Part shown: in pieces, positions 1-8,999 of the stretch
Numbering within the stretch: position 1 is the stretch's first letter
Layout of the letters: each line of letters begins with the position of its first letter
Origin: Planctomycetota bacterium
GTDB taxonomy: Bacteria; Planctomycetota; UBA11346
NCBI GenBank assembly: GCA_016745075.1
Contig: JADGDD010000002.1
Span: 449,881-513,880, forward strand
Length of the DNA stretch: 64,000 nucleotides
Direction: 5' to 3'
Translations under genes and position numbers: made by a program
The notes under the pieces: generated by a model
Database searches by the model: none
Told to the model about the DNA's origin: nothing
The model's input: only the letters and a program-made list of their open reading frames with translations

Positions 1-514
1 TGAGTAAGTTGGCAAAAGTTGCTTTTGGTACTGCTTTTTTATCCGCAGGAATAGGTAAGCCGCCCTCAGCAATGTGGAACACGCCTTTAGTGGTACGACG
101 GTCATGCAATGGATTGTGGAGCACACCTTGGGTTACACGGTAGGATTCAACATAGTTACTATGGTATTCGTTAGAGTCTGGTGGCAGACTCAGTTCACGA
201 GCCAAGCTGTGGCGGTCGAGTACGAAAGTGTCGCTTGGTAAACGAGGGATGCTGTCACAGCCTGAATCAGCAAGATAGCCTTCCAGCCATGTTTGCAGAC
301 GTTGGTCAGCAGGGGTTAGTGTGCCGGTGAGCAAACGAGTACGTTCGCGGTAGCTTTCTAGTAGATCATGAGCTACATTTAAGAAACTTCGGTCACCGTA
401 GGTCGGTTGACCCATAGCCGCAAGTTTCAAATTAATATAGCGGCGAAGTTGTTTTTGTCGAGAAACGGGGTCTGTATCAGATGTGACAATCCCGAGTGAG
501 CGTATGAGGTCCAT
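1..514 (-). CDS. Unidentified protein, N-terminal 171 codons
   Basis: The reading frame is open from an ATG at 514 to the left edge of the window, so only the N-terminus is visible. It begins MDLIRSLGIVTSD and is a soluble, charged sequence without signal peptide or membrane segment. I do not recognise a family. It lies 108 bp downstream of dprA on the same strand and may be the last part of that operon or a separate transcript. Codon use resembles the neighbouring housekeeping genes, so I consider it a real gene. The C-terminus is outside the window. Confidence 0.7.
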   Translation of the reverse strand, partial: MDLIRSLGIVTSDTDPVSRQKQLRRYINLKLAAMGQPTYGDRSFLNVAHDLLESYRERTRLLTGTLTPADQRLQTWLEGYLADSGCDSIPRLPSDTFVLDRHSLARELSLPPDSNEYHSNYVESYRVTQGVLHNPLHDRRTTKGVFHIAEGGLPIPADKKAVPKATFANLL

Positions 515-622
515 AGAATGTACCAACCTTTCTTTGTAAAATGCAGCAACATTGTGACAGCAACTTTTGGAACACAAGCCATCTTTTTTTGTACTAGAGG
601 TAATAAAGTAGGCTATGCAGTA

Positions 623-1729
623 TTAGAGGGCGCGAACATAACCACCAGGTGCTCTTTTAGCAAGTTTCCTCAATTCTAAGGAAATGAGAGTGGCACTCAT
701 TACAGAGGCTGGTAGGCTAGATATTCGTACGAGGTCATCTACACAGCGGGGGCTGTCATCTAACAGCGTGTAGACCTGCCGTTCGCGGTCATTGAGATTG
801 GTAACCCGTTGTGATTGGTGTGATTCGCCTTGAGGCATGGCTTCTGCCAACGTTGCTAAAGGCTCAATTTCTTCACAAATATCTTCTAAAGAGGTGACGA
901 GAGTAGCTCCATCGCGCAATAATTTGTTAGAGCCGATGCTTTCTGGCCGATCAACGGGACCCGGCAAGACCAGCGTTTCTTTGCCAAGTTCGCTGGCTAG
1001 GCGTGCAGTGATGAGTGCTCCAGAGCGTTCACCAGCTTCCACAACAAGTGTCGCTAAGGATAAACAGGCAACTAGTCTATTGCGGCGTGGGAAATGGCCA
1101 GGAGCTGGACGCGTGTGGAAGGGAAATTCACTCAGAACAGCACCGTTACCATCACAAATGGTCTGAGCCAGCGTTGTGTTTTCTTCTGGGTACAGCTTGC
1201 CAAGGCCAGAGCCAATAACGGCTATCGTTCTGCCGTTTGCGGCAAGCGCAGCCTCATGAGCAATGGTATCTATACCACGAGCAAGGCCAGAAATAATGGT
1301 TGTGCCAAGCCGAGCCAAGTTGCCAGAGAGACGTTGTGCTTGTCTATGGCCGTAGGCACTGGGTCTACGCGGACCAACCACGGAAATAGAGAGACGGTCC
1401 CGCCGTTCCATCTGTCCTTGTATCCACAGGGCCAAAGGTGGGTCGGTGAGTGCTTTGAAAACAGTGGGGTAATCATCATCTCCACGGGTGATAATGCGAA
1501 TATTGTGTTGATGACAGAGTGCTCGTTCACGTTCAACCAAATCAGAACCTTGTGGGTCACAGATGAGGCGGGCGCGTTTACTGCCAATGCCGTTAATGCG
1601 CTGTAAAAACGACATATTTAATGAAAATATTTCGGCAGGATGTTCAACGGCTTGCAAGAGTTGGTAGGCAGAAATTGGCCCCAACCCAGGAATTAAAGCA
1701 AGTCGTAAAAGTGCATCAGATTCATTCAT
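623..1729 (-). CDS. dprA: DNA-processing protein DprA/Smf
   Basis: This 368-residue protein is a DprA/Smf homologue, the cytoplasmic protein that binds incoming single-stranded DNA during natural transformation and loads RecA on it. Visible are an N-terminal helix-hairpin-helix region (GIGSKRA near residue 47), the Rossmann-like core with VVGPRRPSAYG near residue 117, SGLARGIDTIAHEAAL near 146, the FPRRNRL segment near 213 and the SGALITARLASELGK stretch near 237, and a C-terminal winged-helix of about 60 residues. Length is normal for the family. It follows aroB by 19 bp and is probably cotranscribed with it. The assignment is secure; whether this organism is naturally competent cannot be judged from one gene. 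Confidence 0.95.
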   Translation of the reverse strand: MNESDALLRLALIPGLGPISAYQLLQAVEHPAEIFSLNMSFLQRINGIGSKRARLICDPQGSDLVERERALCHQHNIRIITRGDDDYPTVFKALTDPPLALWIQGQMERRDRLSISVVGPRRPSAYGHRQAQRLSGNLARLGTTIISGLARGIDTIAHEAALAANGRTIAVIGSGLGKLYPEENTTLAQTICDGNGAVLSEFPFHTRPAPGHFPRRNRLVACLSLATLVVEAGERSGALITARLASELGKETLVLPGPVDRPESIGSNKLLRDGATLVTSLEDICEEIEPLATLAEAMPQGESHQSQRVTNLNDRERQVYTLLDDSPRCVDDLVRISSLPASVMSATLISLELRKLAKRAPGGYVRAL

Positions 1730-1748
1730 GCGTGTAGCGTTTGAGCCT

Positions 1749-2855
1749 TTATTTATCTGTTAAACAGGAAGTGAATGCGGCACGAACCAGTTGGTCATCA
1801 GGAGAGGCGCAGCGCTCTACATGGCCGCAGTGTGTTGGCGCAATAAATGAGGTTTTCCCTTTGCGTGCTTTTTTGTCTAAATAACAGTAATCAGTTAAAC
1901 GCTGAGCACAGTTTGCAATGTTGTCGTCTGTATGGGTCGTTGGTAATTCAAAGGTTTTGAGCAATGTTTCTTGTCGTTCTACGAGCGTGGTATCAGTCAA
2001 TATACCGAGTTGCTCAGATAAATTGACTGCCATACACATGCCAATACCAACTGCTTCGCCATGTAAATAACGTGTGTACTGAGTATCACGTTCTAGAGTA
2101 TGACCAAAGGTATGGCCGTAGTTGAGGTGGGCGCGAACGCCATGCTCTTTTTCATCATTAACGACATACCATGCTTTAGCTTCACAGCTGACGCGTACAG
2201 CGTATTCTACGGTTTCTGGTGTGTGAGCTTTGAGATCAGTAGCATTGTTTTCTATCCATGAGAAGAATGGTTCGTCACGAATAACGCCGTATTTAATAAC
2301 TTCCGCTAAACCAGCACGGTATTCTCGTGGTTCCATGGTGGCAACGACGTTGGTATCAATGATCACGCATGATGGTTGGTAAAAAGCACCAATCAAGTTT
2401 TTACCAGCTACAGAATTAACGCCTGTTTTGCCGCCAACACTAGAGTCTACCATTGCAAGTAAACTTGTTGGTACTTGAATAAAACGTATGCCACGCATCC
2501 ATGTAGACGCAACAAAGCCAGCAAGATCGCCGCTGACTCCACCGCCAAGCGCAATAATAGCGCCACTGCGATCTATGCCATGTTTGCCACATGCTTGCCA
2601 CATCTGTTCACAGGTTTGAATATGTTTAGATGGTTCACCAGCAGGAAAGGTTTCTATCGCGAAGTCTATGCCAGCAGCACGCAGACTGGCACCAAGCCGT
2701 TCACCGTAAATGGAGGCAACGGTTGCATCAGCAATAATCAAACACCGGCCACCGGCCAGATGTGGGTGCATAAGCTCGCCAGCAGTATCAATAATGCCAG
2801 CGTCTATATGAATAGGGTACGATCGTTCGTCCAATGCTACGGTAACAGTGCTCAT
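1749..2855 (-). CDS. aroB: 3-dehydroquinate synthase
   Basis: AroB converts DAHP to 3-dehydroquinate, the second step of the shikimate pathway, using NAD and a divalent metal in the cytoplasm. The 368 residues are full length. The NAD-binding GGGVSGDLAGFVAST segment is near residue 105, followed by PTSLLAMVDSSVGGKTG, and the metal-binding histidines sit in LNYGHTFGH (near 244) and HGEAVGIGM (near 266). It starts 4 bp after the stop of the upstream small secreted protein and ends 19 bp before dprA, so the three genes probably form one transcript. Confidence 0.96.
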   Translation of the reverse strand: MSTVTVALDERSYPIHIDAGIIDTAGELMHPHLAGGRCLIIADATVASIYGERLGASLRAAGIDFAIETFPAGEPSKHIQTCEQMWQACGKHGIDRSGAIIALGGGVSGDLAGFVASTWMRGIRFIQVPTSLLAMVDSSVGGKTGVNSVAGKNLIGAFYQPSCVIIDTNVVATMEPREYRAGLAEVIKYGVIRDEPFFSWIENNATDLKAHTPETVEYAVRVSCEAKAWYVVNDEKEHGVRAHLNYGHTFGHTLERDTQYTRYLHGEAVGIGMCMAVNLSEQLGILTDTTLVERQETLLKTFELPTTHTDDNIANCAQRLTDYCYLDKKARKGKTSFIAPTHCGHVERCASPDDQLVRAAFTSCLTDK

Positions 2856-2859
2856 GCGT

Positions 2860-3435
2860 TTAGTGCTCCTCTCTGTTGAGGGTGCTCAGGTGTTGGTTAT
2901 CAAGTTCTTGCCGAGCGAGCCGCAATTGTTCCAAGAGGAATTTCGCACGCAAGGAGCGCCCATCAAGACCAGATTGTCCTAAAATGATCGTGTCCAACTT
3001 ATGGCGGGCGATATTTTCTTCCATAACCGCCCCTTTGTAGAGTTGGGCTGTGTCGCTAGCAGCTATGGTCAGTATACCGTTTTGATTGCGGGTGATGAAC
3101 GTTTTTTCAAGGCCATTACGGATTATCTGCCAGCGTTGTATGCGTTTCTCCATCAAAGTTGGGTACGCAACGTGTTTGGAGCTAGCCACGGTTGTGCGTA
3201 ACCAGCGAACAAAGTGTTTGGTGCTGATGCTGCATGTTTCTGTTAGTAGTTCAGAAGGTCGTCTTTCTAGGCCATGGCAGACGTCTTCTACCAGCCAGGC
3301 TAAACGTTGTGCTTCATCCTTGGTGAGTTGTTCCGTTGTTGTGCTACGGGTAGCATCCGAGCAAGCACAGCACACGAGCAGAAAGAGGCAGAGGGTCGGC
3401 CAGCGTATGATCGATAGCCATCTTATCTTAGGCAT
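2860..3435 (-). CDS. Small secreted protein, possible lipoprotein
   Basis: This 191-residue protein is not recognised. I place the start at the ATG at 3435, where the product opens with a basic stretch (MPKIRW) and a hydrophobic segment ending in LFLLVCCACSD. This is a clear export signal, and cleavage before the last cysteine of CCAC would make it a lipoprotein, although the lipobox is atypical. A longer frame up to 3540 only adds a cysteine-rich, signal-less leader. The mature part is helical and charged with no motif I can name. It is the first gene of the likely aroB-dprA operon, but nothing in it points to aromatic metabolism. Confidence 0.7.
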   Translation of the reverse strand: MPKIRWLSIIRWPTLCLFLLVCCACSDATRSTTTEQLTKDEAQRLAWLVEDVCHGLERRPSELLTETCSISTKHFVRWLRTTVASSKHVAYPTLMEKRIQRWQIIRNGLEKTFITRNQNGILTIAASDTAQLYKGAVMEENIARHKLDTIILGQSGLDGRSLRAKFLLEQLRLARQELDNQHLSTLNREEH

Positions 3436-3728
3436 GTAATTGATATCCGTATTCCTTTTTGCCTCATGACAGAGGCCATTCAGAGTCTGAGAACATTTGT
3501 TATATTGGTCACAGCACGAGGATAAGCACATATTGAGCACAGTAGTCGTTAGCTGTGTTGTGCATCAACAATATAGAGACAGTCTTTTTTTTGGTTATGC
3601 ACGAGCACAACTCTGAAAAGAACTGTATCGCATAGAAACCCTCAGTCTTAAAACTCAACTTGCCAATCTTGAGAGTGCGAGATACTGCTGTGCTTGCCAC
3701 ATGCCGTGGCCCACGGAAGGTCTACCCC

Positions 3729-4826
3729 ATGCAATATATGGACGTACCCGCTCAGTATCGAGCTTACAAAGACGAATTTGACCCAGCAATCCAACAGGTT
3801 CTTACCAGTGGTGGATATATTCTTGGCCCAGAAGTATTACGTTTAGAAGAACGCTTGGCCGCTTATGTTGGCAGTCCTCATTGTGTAACTGTATCCAGTG
3901 GCACAGATGCTTTGTTGATTCCGCTTATGGCATTGGACGTAGGGCCTGGCGATGAAGTGATTACGGTGCCTTTTACCTTTATCAGTACAGCGGAAGTCAT
4001 TGAATTACTTGGCGCGAAATCTATCTTTATAGACATCGATCCAGATACCTTTAACATGGATGCCACGCAATTAGAGGCTGCCATTACCGATAAAACAAAG
4101 GCAATTATTCCGGTGAGCTTGTTTGGCCAAATGCCAGACATGACCGCTATTAACGCTATCGCAGCCGCTCACAATATCCCCGTTATCGAAGATGGTGCAC
4201 AAAGCTTTGGCGCAGAGCAAAACGGTGTTAAGTCAAGTGGTGCTAGTGTCATTGCTACCACGAGTTTCTACCCAACCAAGCCACTGAGTTGTTTCGGTGA
4301 AGGTGGAGCGGTTTGTACTACAGATGAAGAGATCACACAAAAAATGATGGCTATCAGGAATCATGGTAGTCTGAAAAGAGATTATCATGACCATGTTGGC
4401 ATCAATGGCCGCTTAGAAGCTCTTCAGGGCGCAGTTCTGAATGTGAAGCTTGATCACTTTGATGATGAAGTTGCTACTCGCCAGCGTTTAGGCGCGCGGT
4501 ACAGCGCGGCTTTCGCCGAGTGTGAAAATGTACAGGCTCCAGTGGTGGCTGAAGGTAATACGCATGTGTATGCGCAATATACGCTCCGTGTCAAAAACCG
4601 TGCTGCATTTATTGAACACATGACACAACAAGACGTGCCAACCTGTGTTTTCTATAGCAAATGTCTGCATCAGCAGCCTGTCTTTGCTCATCTTGGATAC
4701 GGCCCAGGCTCATTGCCAGTTGCAGAAGCTGCCGCTAATGAAGTGGTAAGTTTACCGATGCACGCCTTCTTAACAGAAGCAGATCAAGATGCTGTTATCG
4801 CAGCAGTGAAAGGTTTTGTTGGATGA
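3729..4826 (+). CDS. DegT/DnrJ/EryC1-family sugar aminotransferase, WbpE-like
   Basis: This is a PLP-dependent aminotransferase of 365 residues that acts on nucleotide-linked keto sugars. The ATG at 3729 follows a GGAAGG ribosome-binding site. The N-terminus (MDVPAQYRAYKD, then GGYILGPEV) matches the family, as do SSGTDALLIPL, the PVSLFGQMPD segment, the IEDGAQSFGAEQ aspartate that holds the PLP ring nitrogen, and the PLP lysine in FYPTKPLSCFGEGGA. From memory the sequence is closest to WbpE/WlbC-type enzymes that make UDP-GlcNAc(3NH2)A. The next gene overlaps its stop by 4 bp and encodes an oxidoreductase of the kind that makes the 3-keto substrate. The exact sugar is inference. Confidence 0.9.
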   Translation: MQYMDVPAQYRAYKDEFDPAIQQVLTSGGYILGPEVLRLEERLAAYVGSPHCVTVSSGTDALLIPLMALDVGPGDEVITVPFTFISTAEVIELLGAKSIFIDIDPDTFNMDATQLEAAITDKTKAIIPVSLFGQMPDMTAINAIAAAHNIPVIEDGAQSFGAEQNGVKSSGASVIATTSFYPTKPLSCFGEGGAVCTTDEEITQKMMAIRNHGSLKRDYHDHVGINGRLEALQGAVLNVKLDHFDDEVATRQRLGARYSAAFAECENVQAPVVAEGNTHVYAQYTLRVKNRAAFIEHMTQQDVPTCVFYSKCLHQQPVFAHLGYGPGSLPVAEAAANEVVSLPMHAFLTEADQDAVIAAVKGFVG

Positions 4827-5800
4827 GTACAGTCAAAATAGCCCAAATTGGTCTTGGTGCATGGGGTAAAAACCTCGCTAGAAATTATAATAATATTGGT
4901 GCCCTCGCTTGTATTTGTGATACTTATGGCCCAACGCTAGACACTTACCGAGATCAATATCCAGAGTTACAAGCGGTTGATAATTATCAAGCCGTGGCAG
5001 ATGATAAAAATATTACCGCGGTATCGGTTGCGTCGCCTGCACCAAGTCACTACGACGTGGTAAAATTATTTCTTGAAGCTGGTAAAGATGTCTATGTAGA
5101 AAAACCGCTTTGTCTTACGGTGGACGAAGCCGAAGAATTAGTGCAGTATGCGGAAAAACATAGCCGTGTACTCATGGTTGGTCACTTATTGCAATACCAT
5201 CCTGTTTTTGCCTGTTTACGCGGTATGGTTGAAAGTGGTGAACTTGGAGACATTCGCTATATCCGTGCAACCCGCATGGGCCTTGGTGCTGTTCGTCGTC
5301 AAGAAAGTGTACTCTGGGATTTAGCCCCACATGACATCAGCATGATTTTATCTCTGCTTGGCAATGAAGAACCAACACAAGTAGGTGCACATGGTGGTGG
5401 ATGGTTAGCAGATGGCATAGATGATATTGCCATTACCGCTATGGAATTTGCGAGCGGTGCGCGTGCTCACATTTTTAATACGTGGATGAACCCCGTTAAA
5501 GAACAACGAGTTACCGTTTATGGTACCAAAGCAACGGCAATATTTGATGACCCACAACCATGGGCAGAAAAATTAACTCTCTACCGAGAAACCTTACCCA
5601 TAGCAGAAGATGGTTTAGCCTATCCAGATTACAGCGTTAAGGGTGAACATATTCTTGTTGAGGAAGGTGAGCCGCTACTGTCTGAATGCCAGCACTTCGT
5701 TGATTGCTGTACTAACAGAGATACTCCGCGGACTGACGGCCAAGAAGGCCTACGTGTGCTTCGTGTTCTTGCTGCTGCTGAGAAATCGATAAACGGATAA
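4823..5800 (+). CDS. Gfo/Idh/MocA-family oxidoreductase, WbpB-like
   Basis: This 325-residue protein has an N-terminal Rossmann fold (IGLGAWGKNLARNY at residues 8-21), the family signature EKPLCLTVDEAEE near residue 94 whose lysine is catalytic, and a second conserved histidine in WDLAPHDISM near 171. Family members oxidise or reduce sugar hydroxyl groups with NAD(P). Its ATG overlaps the stop codon of the upstream aminotransferase (ATGA), so the two are translationally coupled. Together they would oxidise a nucleotide sugar at C3 and aminate it, as WbpB/WlbA and WbpE do for UDP-GlcNAc uronic acid. No glycosyltransferase or polysaccharide genes adjoin, so the end product is unknown. Confidence 0.9.
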   Translation: MSTVKIAQIGLGAWGKNLARNYNNIGALACICDTYGPTLDTYRDQYPELQAVDNYQAVADDKNITAVSVASPAPSHYDVVKLFLEAGKDVYVEKPLCLTVDEAEELVQYAEKHSRVLMVGHLLQYHPVFACLRGMVESGELGDIRYIRATRMGLGAVRRQESVLWDLAPHDISMILSLLGNEEPTQVGAHGGGWLADGIDDIAITAMEFASGARAHIFNTWMNPVKEQRVTVYGTKATAIFDDPQPWAEKLTLYRETLPIAEDGLAYPDYSVKGEHILVEEGEPLLSECQHFVDCCTNRDTPRTDGQEGLRVLRVLAAAEKSING

Positions 5801-5919
5801 AGAGAGGAGATGTGATATTGGATGGTTATGAGTGTGACATGAGCAGAGTGATTGCTTACAAACTACTCCAGAAAATTTGTTCACTGTCCCTTTTCTCCTG
5901 CTCCTGTTTTCTCTAAAGT

Positions 5920-6759
5920 ATGGTATTTCACGGAGACGTAGATCGTGCGGCATGGCTGATTAATCATGCCGATGCTCTTCTTATTGCCAGTGGTGCTGGT
6001 ATGGGAGTGGATAGTGGTTTACCAGACTTTCGTGGTAATCACGGTCTGTGGGAGGCCTATCCACCAATAGCACAACTGGGCCTCTCTTTTGAAGAAATGG
6101 CTACCCCAGATTTATTTAGAGAACGTCCACACCTAGCTTGGGGTTTTTACGGTCACCGTTTTAATGTGTATCATGCAACTCAACCGCATGTTGGTTATCA
6201 TATTTTACGCGATTGGTGTCGGACCCGCGATCATTTCATTTTTACTTCAAACGTTGATAATGGTTATGTCAAAAGTGGATTTACTCCAGGCCGTATTTGT
6301 GAAGTGCATGGCTCTATTTTCCACTGGCAATGTACGCGTCCTTGTTCAGATACCATTTGGGACGCTTACGACGAACATGAATTTACCATCGATATGAATG
6401 CCTTGGAAGCACGAGGTCAATTGCCACGTTGTTCGTCTTGTGGTGCTTTAGCCCGTCCAAATATTCTCATGTTTCATGACAGCACGTTTTTACCTCATAG
6501 AAGTCGGATGCAGGAAGAGCGTTTGTTGGCATGGCTGAATAAGCAATCAGGAAAATCTATTGTCATCATAGAAACTGGAGCTGGAACAGATATCCCAACT
6601 GTTCGTAATTTTTCAGAAGAACTGATTCGTACAGCAGGCGCACAACTTATCCGAATAAACCCCGGTGATCCAGACATTCCAGGTAACAATGCCATCAGTT
6701 TCGCCGAAGGTGCAGCTGATGCCTTGCGTGCTATAGAAAACGCGATGTTAGTATTATAA
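5920..6759 (+). CDS. Sir2-family (sirtuin) NAD-dependent protein deacylase
   Basis: This 279-residue protein has the sirtuin NAD pocket GAGMGVDSGLPDFRG near residue 25, the TSNVDNGYVKSGF segment (a variant of the usual TQNID) near 109, the catalytic histidine in EVHGSIFHWQC near 130, and two cysteine pairs (CTRPC and CSSC) that should bind the structural zinc. It would remove acyl groups from lysines or hydrolyse NAD. The TSNVDNG loop differs from classical deacetylases, so substrate preference is uncertain. The gene is followed after 2 bp by a Nudix hydrolase, a pairing that suggests NAD- or ADP-ribose-linked metabolism; that link is inference. Confidence 0.9.
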   Translation: MVFHGDVDRAAWLINHADALLIASGAGMGVDSGLPDFRGNHGLWEAYPPIAQLGLSFEEMATPDLFRERPHLAWGFYGHRFNVYHATQPHVGYHILRDWCRTRDHFIFTSNVDNGYVKSGFTPGRICEVHGSIFHWQCTRPCSDTIWDAYDEHEFTIDMNALEARGQLPRCSSCGALARPNILMFHDSTFLPHRSRMQEERLLAWLNKQSGKSIVIIETGAGTDIPTVRNFSEELIRTAGAQLIRINPGDPDIPGNNAISFAEGAADALRAIENAMLVL

Positions 6760-6761
6760 TT

Positions 6762-7274
6762 ATGTCAGAAGCTCAAATAATTCCGCAAGCTGCCGTCGCT
6801 ATTATTCGTGCAGATAATCATATTCTTTTATTAAAGCGGGCTTCTCATCCAGCGGACCCATGGTCTGGCCACTGGGCTTTTCCCGGCGGGCGCATTGATT
6901 TAACAGACGTATCACCGCAAGCTGCCGCGGTGAGAGAAACGGCAGAAGAATGCAGCATAGATCTTACTCAATACATTCCCACGCAACAATTATCTCTTGC
7001 CCATGCGGGTCGCACCGCAGGACCGCTTACAGCAGTTGCCCCATTTCTTTGGGAATTACCAGCTCGTCCAGTGGTTGTCATAGACAACAGAGAGATTATT
7101 GATCACCACTGGCTGAATTGTACCGATTTTGCCGACCTGACAAAACATACACAAACAGTGCCCAATTTTCCAGCAGAATGGTGTTATCCACTTGGAACGA
7201 CGATGCCGCTTTGGGGGTTCACTTATGGTATTATTCGCTCGCTTATGCTCATATCGAGAGATACGGAACAATAA
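6762..7274 (+). CDS. Nudix hydrolase, resembling the CoA pyrophosphatase subfamily
   Basis: This 170-residue protein contains a Nudix box, FPGGRIDLTDVSPQAAAVRE with TAEEC following, around residues 43-68. Relative to the standard GX5EX7REUXEEXGU the first glutamate is an aspartate within D-L-T-D and there is one extra residue before RE. That spacing is what I recall for NudL/CoA-pyrophosphatase type proteins (GG-x2-D-x-TD). Such enzymes split nucleoside diphosphates linked to another group. It begins 2 bp after the sirtuin stop and is certainly coexpressed with it. ADP-ribose or NADH derivatives are alternative substrates given the partner. Confidence 0.85.
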   Translation: MSEAQIIPQAAVAIIRADNHILLLKRASHPADPWSGHWAFPGGRIDLTDVSPQAAAVRETAEECSIDLTQYIPTQQLSLAHAGRTAGPLTAVAPFLWELPARPVVVIDNREIIDHHWLNCTDFADLTKHTQTVPNFPAEWCYPLGTTMPLWGFTYGIIRSLMLISRDTEQ

Positions 7275-7292
7275 TGCTTAATGATTAGGCAT
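7272..7292. terminator. Possible weak bidirectional terminator hairpin
   Basis: Between the convergent Nudix and pyrI genes the sequence AATGCTTAATGATTAGGCATT folds back on itself (AATGC, TAAT / ATTA, GCATT with one mismatch). It lacks a T tract, so termination activity is uncertain. Confidence 0.25.
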
Positions 7293-7300
7293 TGCTGATC

Positions 7301-7756
7301 TTACAATATGGTGAGCTCATCCGCTGGAAAATTGCGTTCACAGTAGGCACAGCAGACCGTGAGAGGTTTGGGATTGATGACGTGGAAGCGGGTGGTGCAT
7401 TCATCATGATTTGTAATGCAGTTGTGGTTGCCGCAGAGAGCAATGCCAGTGAATGAGCGTGGTACGCTAATGGGACCCTTGGCGGTAACTTTATAATCAC
7501 GAATGATATTGATGGTGGCTTCTGGTGCGAGAAGGGCGATGCGGGAAAGAACGTTTGTAGAAAGTTCTTTGTTGGCAATTTTAATAACGCCTTTGCCCGG
7601 TTTACTTGTGTCAGAGGATTTGAGGTTGTTGCCTATAAATACTTGATCGGAATGATCGGCAAGGACGGAAGCTATTTTTAAGGTTGTTGAAGGTGGCAGG
7701 TGGTCTATGACGGTGCCGTTGGCGATGGCTTCTACTTGGCGAACGCGATGGCTCAT
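7301..7756 (-). CDS. pyrI: Aspartate carbamoyltransferase regulatory chain
   Basis: PyrI is the regulatory, zinc-binding chain of class B aspartate transcarbamoylase and binds ATP/CTP. The 151-residue product begins MSHRVRQVEAI, contains the nucleotide-binding start (GTVIDHL near residue 14) and ends with the zinc site CGNHNC ... CCAYC followed by a short C-terminus. The ATG at 7756 overlaps the pyrB stop (ATGA); an in-frame extension further upstream would lie inside pyrB and is not needed. Feedback control of the holoenzyme by nucleotides is known for the family; effector specificity is not readable here. Confidence 0.95.
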   Translation of the reverse strand: MSHRVRQVEAIANGTVIDHLPPSTTLKIASVLADHSDQVFIGNNLKSSDTSKPGKGVIKIANKELSTNVLSRIALLAPEATINIIRDYKVTAKGPISVPRSFTGIALCGNHNCITNHDECTTRFHVINPKPLTVCCAYCERNFPADELTIL

Positions 7757-8736
7757 GCAGAGGCTCCTTTTCCCTTTTCTGCTGTTGTTTTCAGTAAGGT
7801 TCCTTCTGGGGTGCATTTACCAAGAATGAGACTTAACAGTGCTTGTCGTACAGGGATACCGTTTGCCGCTTGTTCAAAATAATGCGCGTGTTTGGTCATA
7901 TCAACATCTGTGGCAATTTCATTGACGCGTGGTAGCGGATGTAGGATGCGTAGATGATCACGTGCACCTTCAAGGGCTTGAGCGTCTAAACGGTAGCTTG
8001 CTTTAATGTGGTGGAATTCAACGGGGTCTGGGAAGCGTTCTTCTTGTAAGCGAGTCATGTAGAGAATATCACAGTCGTGCACACATTCTTGCAGGTCAGC
8101 ATTGTGTTCAACGCGTATGCCTCGGCTTTCTGCGAGCTCAATATAACGTGATGGCATTTCCAGTCCACGTGGGGCGCAACAGAGTAGTTCTGTGTGAAAA
8201 TGAGTGAGTGCATTTAAGAGACTATGAACGGTACGGCCGTAACGTAAATCTCCGGCAAAGCAGACCCGTAGGGGAGCGCTGCCATCAAGGAGTTGCGGAA
8301 AGAGTTTGCTAATTGTGTAGAGGTCGAGGCAGGTTTGAGTGGGGTGTTGGTTTGCGCCGTCACCACCGTTAATAACTGGGCATGTTGCTACTTCGCTGGC
8401 CAAGCGGGCTGCACCTTCTTGTGGATGCCGCATCACAATGACATCTGTATAAGCGTTGACCATGCGGATGGTATCGGCAAGGGTTTCACCTTTTTTTGCA
8501 CTCGTATTACTGGAATCAGAGAAGCCGATAACACTGCCACCCAATTTTTGCATGGCAGATTCAAAGCTTAATCGGGTGCGGGTACTTGGCTCAAAGAAGA
8601 GTGTCCCCATAACCGTACCTGCAAGTAAATCAGGCTGCGGTTCGGCCTCAAGTTGTTGTGCTAAACGGAGGATAACGATCAGGTCCTCTCGGGAGAGGTC
8701 CTTAATCGATACAATGTGTCGTCCACTAAAGCTCAC
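7753..8736 (-). CDS. pyrB: Aspartate carbamoyltransferase catalytic chain
   Basis: PyrB condenses carbamoyl phosphate and aspartate to carbamoyl aspartate, the first committed step of pyrimidine synthesis. The 327-residue product has the carbamoyl-phosphate loop FFEPSTRTRLSFESAM near residue 48, the 80s-loop lysine (SAKKGETLADT), the HPTQTCLDLYT segment near 130 and the aspartate-binding TRLQEERF near 229, then HPLPRVNEI. It is slightly longer than the E. coli chain because of a charged C-terminal tail that overlaps pyrI by 4 bp. pyrB and pyrI form a two-gene operon, as in enterobacteria. I see no attenuator leader in the 260 bp upstream. Confidence 0.96.
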   Translation of the reverse strand: MSFSGRHIVSIKDLSREDLIVILRLAQQLEAEPQPDLLAGTVMGTLFFEPSTRTRLSFESAMQKLGGSVIGFSDSSNTSAKKGETLADTIRMVNAYTDVIVMRHPQEGAARLASEVATCPVINGGDGANQHPTQTCLDLYTISKLFPQLLDGSAPLRVCFAGDLRYGRTVHSLLNALTHFHTELLCCAPRGLEMPSRYIELAESRGIRVEHNADLQECVHDCDILYMTRLQEERFPDPVEFHHIKASYRLDAQALEGARDHLRILHPLPRVNEIATDVDMTKHAHYFEQAANGIPVRQALLSLILGKCTPEGTLLKTTAEKGKGASA

Positions 8737-8999
8737 GTTTCAAATCCTAGTGCTTCTGTTTCAAGAGCAAGTCTGAAGACCTAGTCAGCCAAGAGCTCTA
8801 GGTGACAGGAATTGAGCCGTTCATCAATAGGTGTTCAGTTCGCCCACAATGGCGTCGCTATCATTAGCTCAGTTGTAGATATTGGCATACCACGGGTTGA
8901 GTGGCTGCTGTGTTATTTGCGATGACTTGAAAATATAGAGGGAGGTCGTTCTGCTTCAGAAGCATAGGAAAAATTGTATGTGTAGGCCTGTTGTTTTCA